From an uncultured Lachnospiraceae bacterium (lineage in GTDB: Bacteria; Bacillota; Clostridia; Lachnospirales; Lachnospiraceae), in the NCBI GenBank assembly GCA_910587635.1, contig CAJUNB010000020.1:1-51391 (forward strand): a DNA stretch of 51,391 bases, in the 5' to 3' direction. Below the pieces are notes generated by a model, which worked only from the letters and a program-made list of their open reading frames with translations, made no database searches and was not told the origin of the DNA. A program made the translations under genes and the position numbers. The stretch's first letter is position 1. Each line of letters begins with the position of its first letter. Below, one piece after another: positions 50,453-51,391 of this stretch.

Positions 50453-51080
50453 AGGGGTCAATATCTTAATATTGACCGACCATGAATCAAAGCTATTGTA
50501 TGATTATTATGAACCGGAACGGATAAAGGACATCGACCTTATCATTTCCTGTGGAGACCTGGCACCGGAGTATCTGAGTTTTTTTGCGACACTCTGTAAT
50601 GTACCCGTACTCTATGTCAGAGGGAACCATGATGGAAAATATGACGAGACTCCACCGGAAGGCTGTATCTGTATCGAAGACGACATTTACGTGTTCAGAG
50701 GAATCCGTATTCTTGGCCTGGGCGGCAGTATGGAATATATTCCGGGGGCCAAAGGACAGTATACGGAGCGTAAAATGCGTCGGCGGGTACGCAGACTGAG
50801 TTTTAAGCTGTGGCGTCGGAAAGGATTCGATATTCTCGTTGCCCATGCCCCTGCTTATCAGGTAAATGATCTGGAAGATCTGCCCCATCGCGGCTTTGCA
50901 GTATTCCGTACATTGATGGAAAAGTATGAACCTAAATTTTTTTTCCATGGACACGTTCATTCCAATTACAGCAGAAATTTTAAGAGAAAAGACATATACG
51001 GCAAGACAACTGTAATCAACGCCTACGACTTCTACGTTGTGGAATATCCACCGCAGGCAATGAGCAGTGCCAAAATGTAA
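50430..51080 (+). CDS. Calcineurin-like metallophosphoesterase
   Basis: 216-aa metallophosphoesterase with complete metal ligands except a variant first motif: LILTDHESKLL (TDHE in place of SDxH), CGDLAPEYL, VRGNHDGKY, LVAHAPAY and FFHGHVHSNY. Such enzymes hydrolyse nucleotides, cyclic nucleotides or other phosphoesters. ATG 50430 follows TTAAGGGTG and lies inside the end of the fusion gene, with 23 bp overlap, so translation is coupled and a shared pathway is likely. Confidence 0.88.
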   Translation: MKQTQKNEGVNILILTDHESKLLYDYYEPERIKDIDLIISCGDLAPEYLSFFATLCNVPVLYVRGNHDGKYDETPPEGCICIEDDIYVFRGIRILGLGGSMEYIPGAKGQYTERKMRRRVRRLSFKLWRRKGFDILVAHAPAYQVNDLEDLPHRGFAVFRTLMEKYEPKFFFHGHVHSNYSRNFKRKDIYGKTTVINAYDFYVVEYPPQAMSSAKM

Positions 51081-51085
51081 GATGA

Positions 51086-51391
51086 CAAACGGCCTGCTAG
51101 CAGGCAGGTTTGTCAGATTGCATTTTGATAGGGCGAAGCCCGTGAGCGAGGGAAACCGAAGGTTTTCCGAGCGTGCACTGCGAAGCAGCGGAAAATAGAT
51201 GAAGTAAATTCAAACGGCCTGCTAGCAGGCAGGTTTGTCAGATTGCATTTTGATAGGGCTTGACCTGAGGAGGGGCCCGTTTGCGGGAGGAGCCCTGAGG
51301 TCCCGTAAGAAAGCAGAAGGTTTTCCGAGCGTGCACTGCGAAGCAGCGGAAAATAGATGAAGTAAATTCAAACGGCCTGCTAGCAGGCAGG
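51086..51391. repeat. Array of about 102-bp repeats with variable spacers, running off the window
   Basis: Conserved blocks alternate with unrelated spacers: a 49-bp block (51086-51134), spacer of 23 bp (51135-51157), a complete 102-bp repeat (51158-51259), spacer of 56 bp (51260-51315), and the next repeat from 51316 to the window edge. Each full repeat contains CTGC-GAA-GCAG (51178-51188, 51336-51346) and the perfect palindrome GCCTGCTAGCAGGC (51092-51105, 51217-51230, 51375-51388). Spacers are also hairpin-forming (GGGC-GAA-GCCC at 51131-51141; CCCG-TTTG-CGGG within GACCT...AGGTC in the second). The first GACAAAC...GTTTGTC stem (51085-51114) may terminate the upstream operon. No gene is visible here. 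Confidence 0.85.

Overview
The window looks like a chromosome segment of a spore-forming anaerobic Firmicute, most likely a Lachnospiraceae gut clostridium. It carries sporulation genes (spoIIAB-sigF, spoVAA/AB/AC, spoVAE, spoVAD), a pyruvate:ferredoxin oxidoreductase, class III fructose-1,6-bisphosphatase, YesM/YesN-type two-component genes, strong AGGAGG ribosome binding sites and canonical sigma-A promoters. I saw no rRNA, tRNA, CRISPR array, transposase or phage module.

Layout. 1-4.9 kb: a 93-bp tandem duplication leads into spoIIAB-sigF, then a histidine phosphatase, then spoVAA-AB-AC behind a sigma-G-like promoter, then a DUF362 protein. 4.9-8.7 kb: a complete agr-type peptide quorum-sensing cassette (LytTR regulator, GHKL kinase, 51-aa AgrD precursor, AgrB protease) followed by a decayed metallophosphoesterase. 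8.7-11.2 kb: a three-repeat PepSY protein, RidA and an EamA transporter. 11.3-15.4 kb: the missing spoVA genes, in the order spoVAE, DUF2156 gene, spoVAD, then an exported transglutaminase-like protein. The spoVA set is therefore split by about 7.4 kb that includes the agr locus.

15.4-29.3 kb is mostly housekeeping: an orphan strong promoter with a roughly 290-nt transcript and no convincing gene, typA, a cytidylate-kinase-like gene, a dual OB-fold protein, dapA under a lysine riboswitch, two small membrane proteins, dapB, fbp, a low-complexity lipoprotein, a eukaryote-type hisA, a lipoprotein, a cold-shock gene, a degenerate M23 protein paired with a bactofilin, and yerC. 29.5-43.8 kb is a sugar sensing and uptake block: DUF1836 protein, membrane-anchored sugar-binding sensor, YesM kinase, YesN regulator, a sugar-binding lipoprotein, then an ABC transporter (binding protein, ATPase, permease), a sugar isomerase/epimerase divergent from an AraC regulator, a heptad-repeat coiled-coil protein and a PfkB sugar kinase. 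44.0-44.6 kb is a truncated, twice-frameshifted YesN-like pseudogene.

44.8-51.4 kb holds pyruvate:ferredoxin oxidoreductase, then a roughly 240-nt hairpin-rich leader before a ParB-like/BMP-domain fusion protein coupled to a small metallophosphoesterase, and finally an array of about 102-bp repeats with variable spacers that runs off the window.

The main leads are the agr cassette inside the split spoVA region, the cytosolic ParB-BMP fusion with its structured leader and phosphoesterase partner, the orphan promoter/ncRNA before typA, and intergenic repeats rich in CGAAG mini-hairpins. All family assignments are from reading translated sequence; no database search was run.
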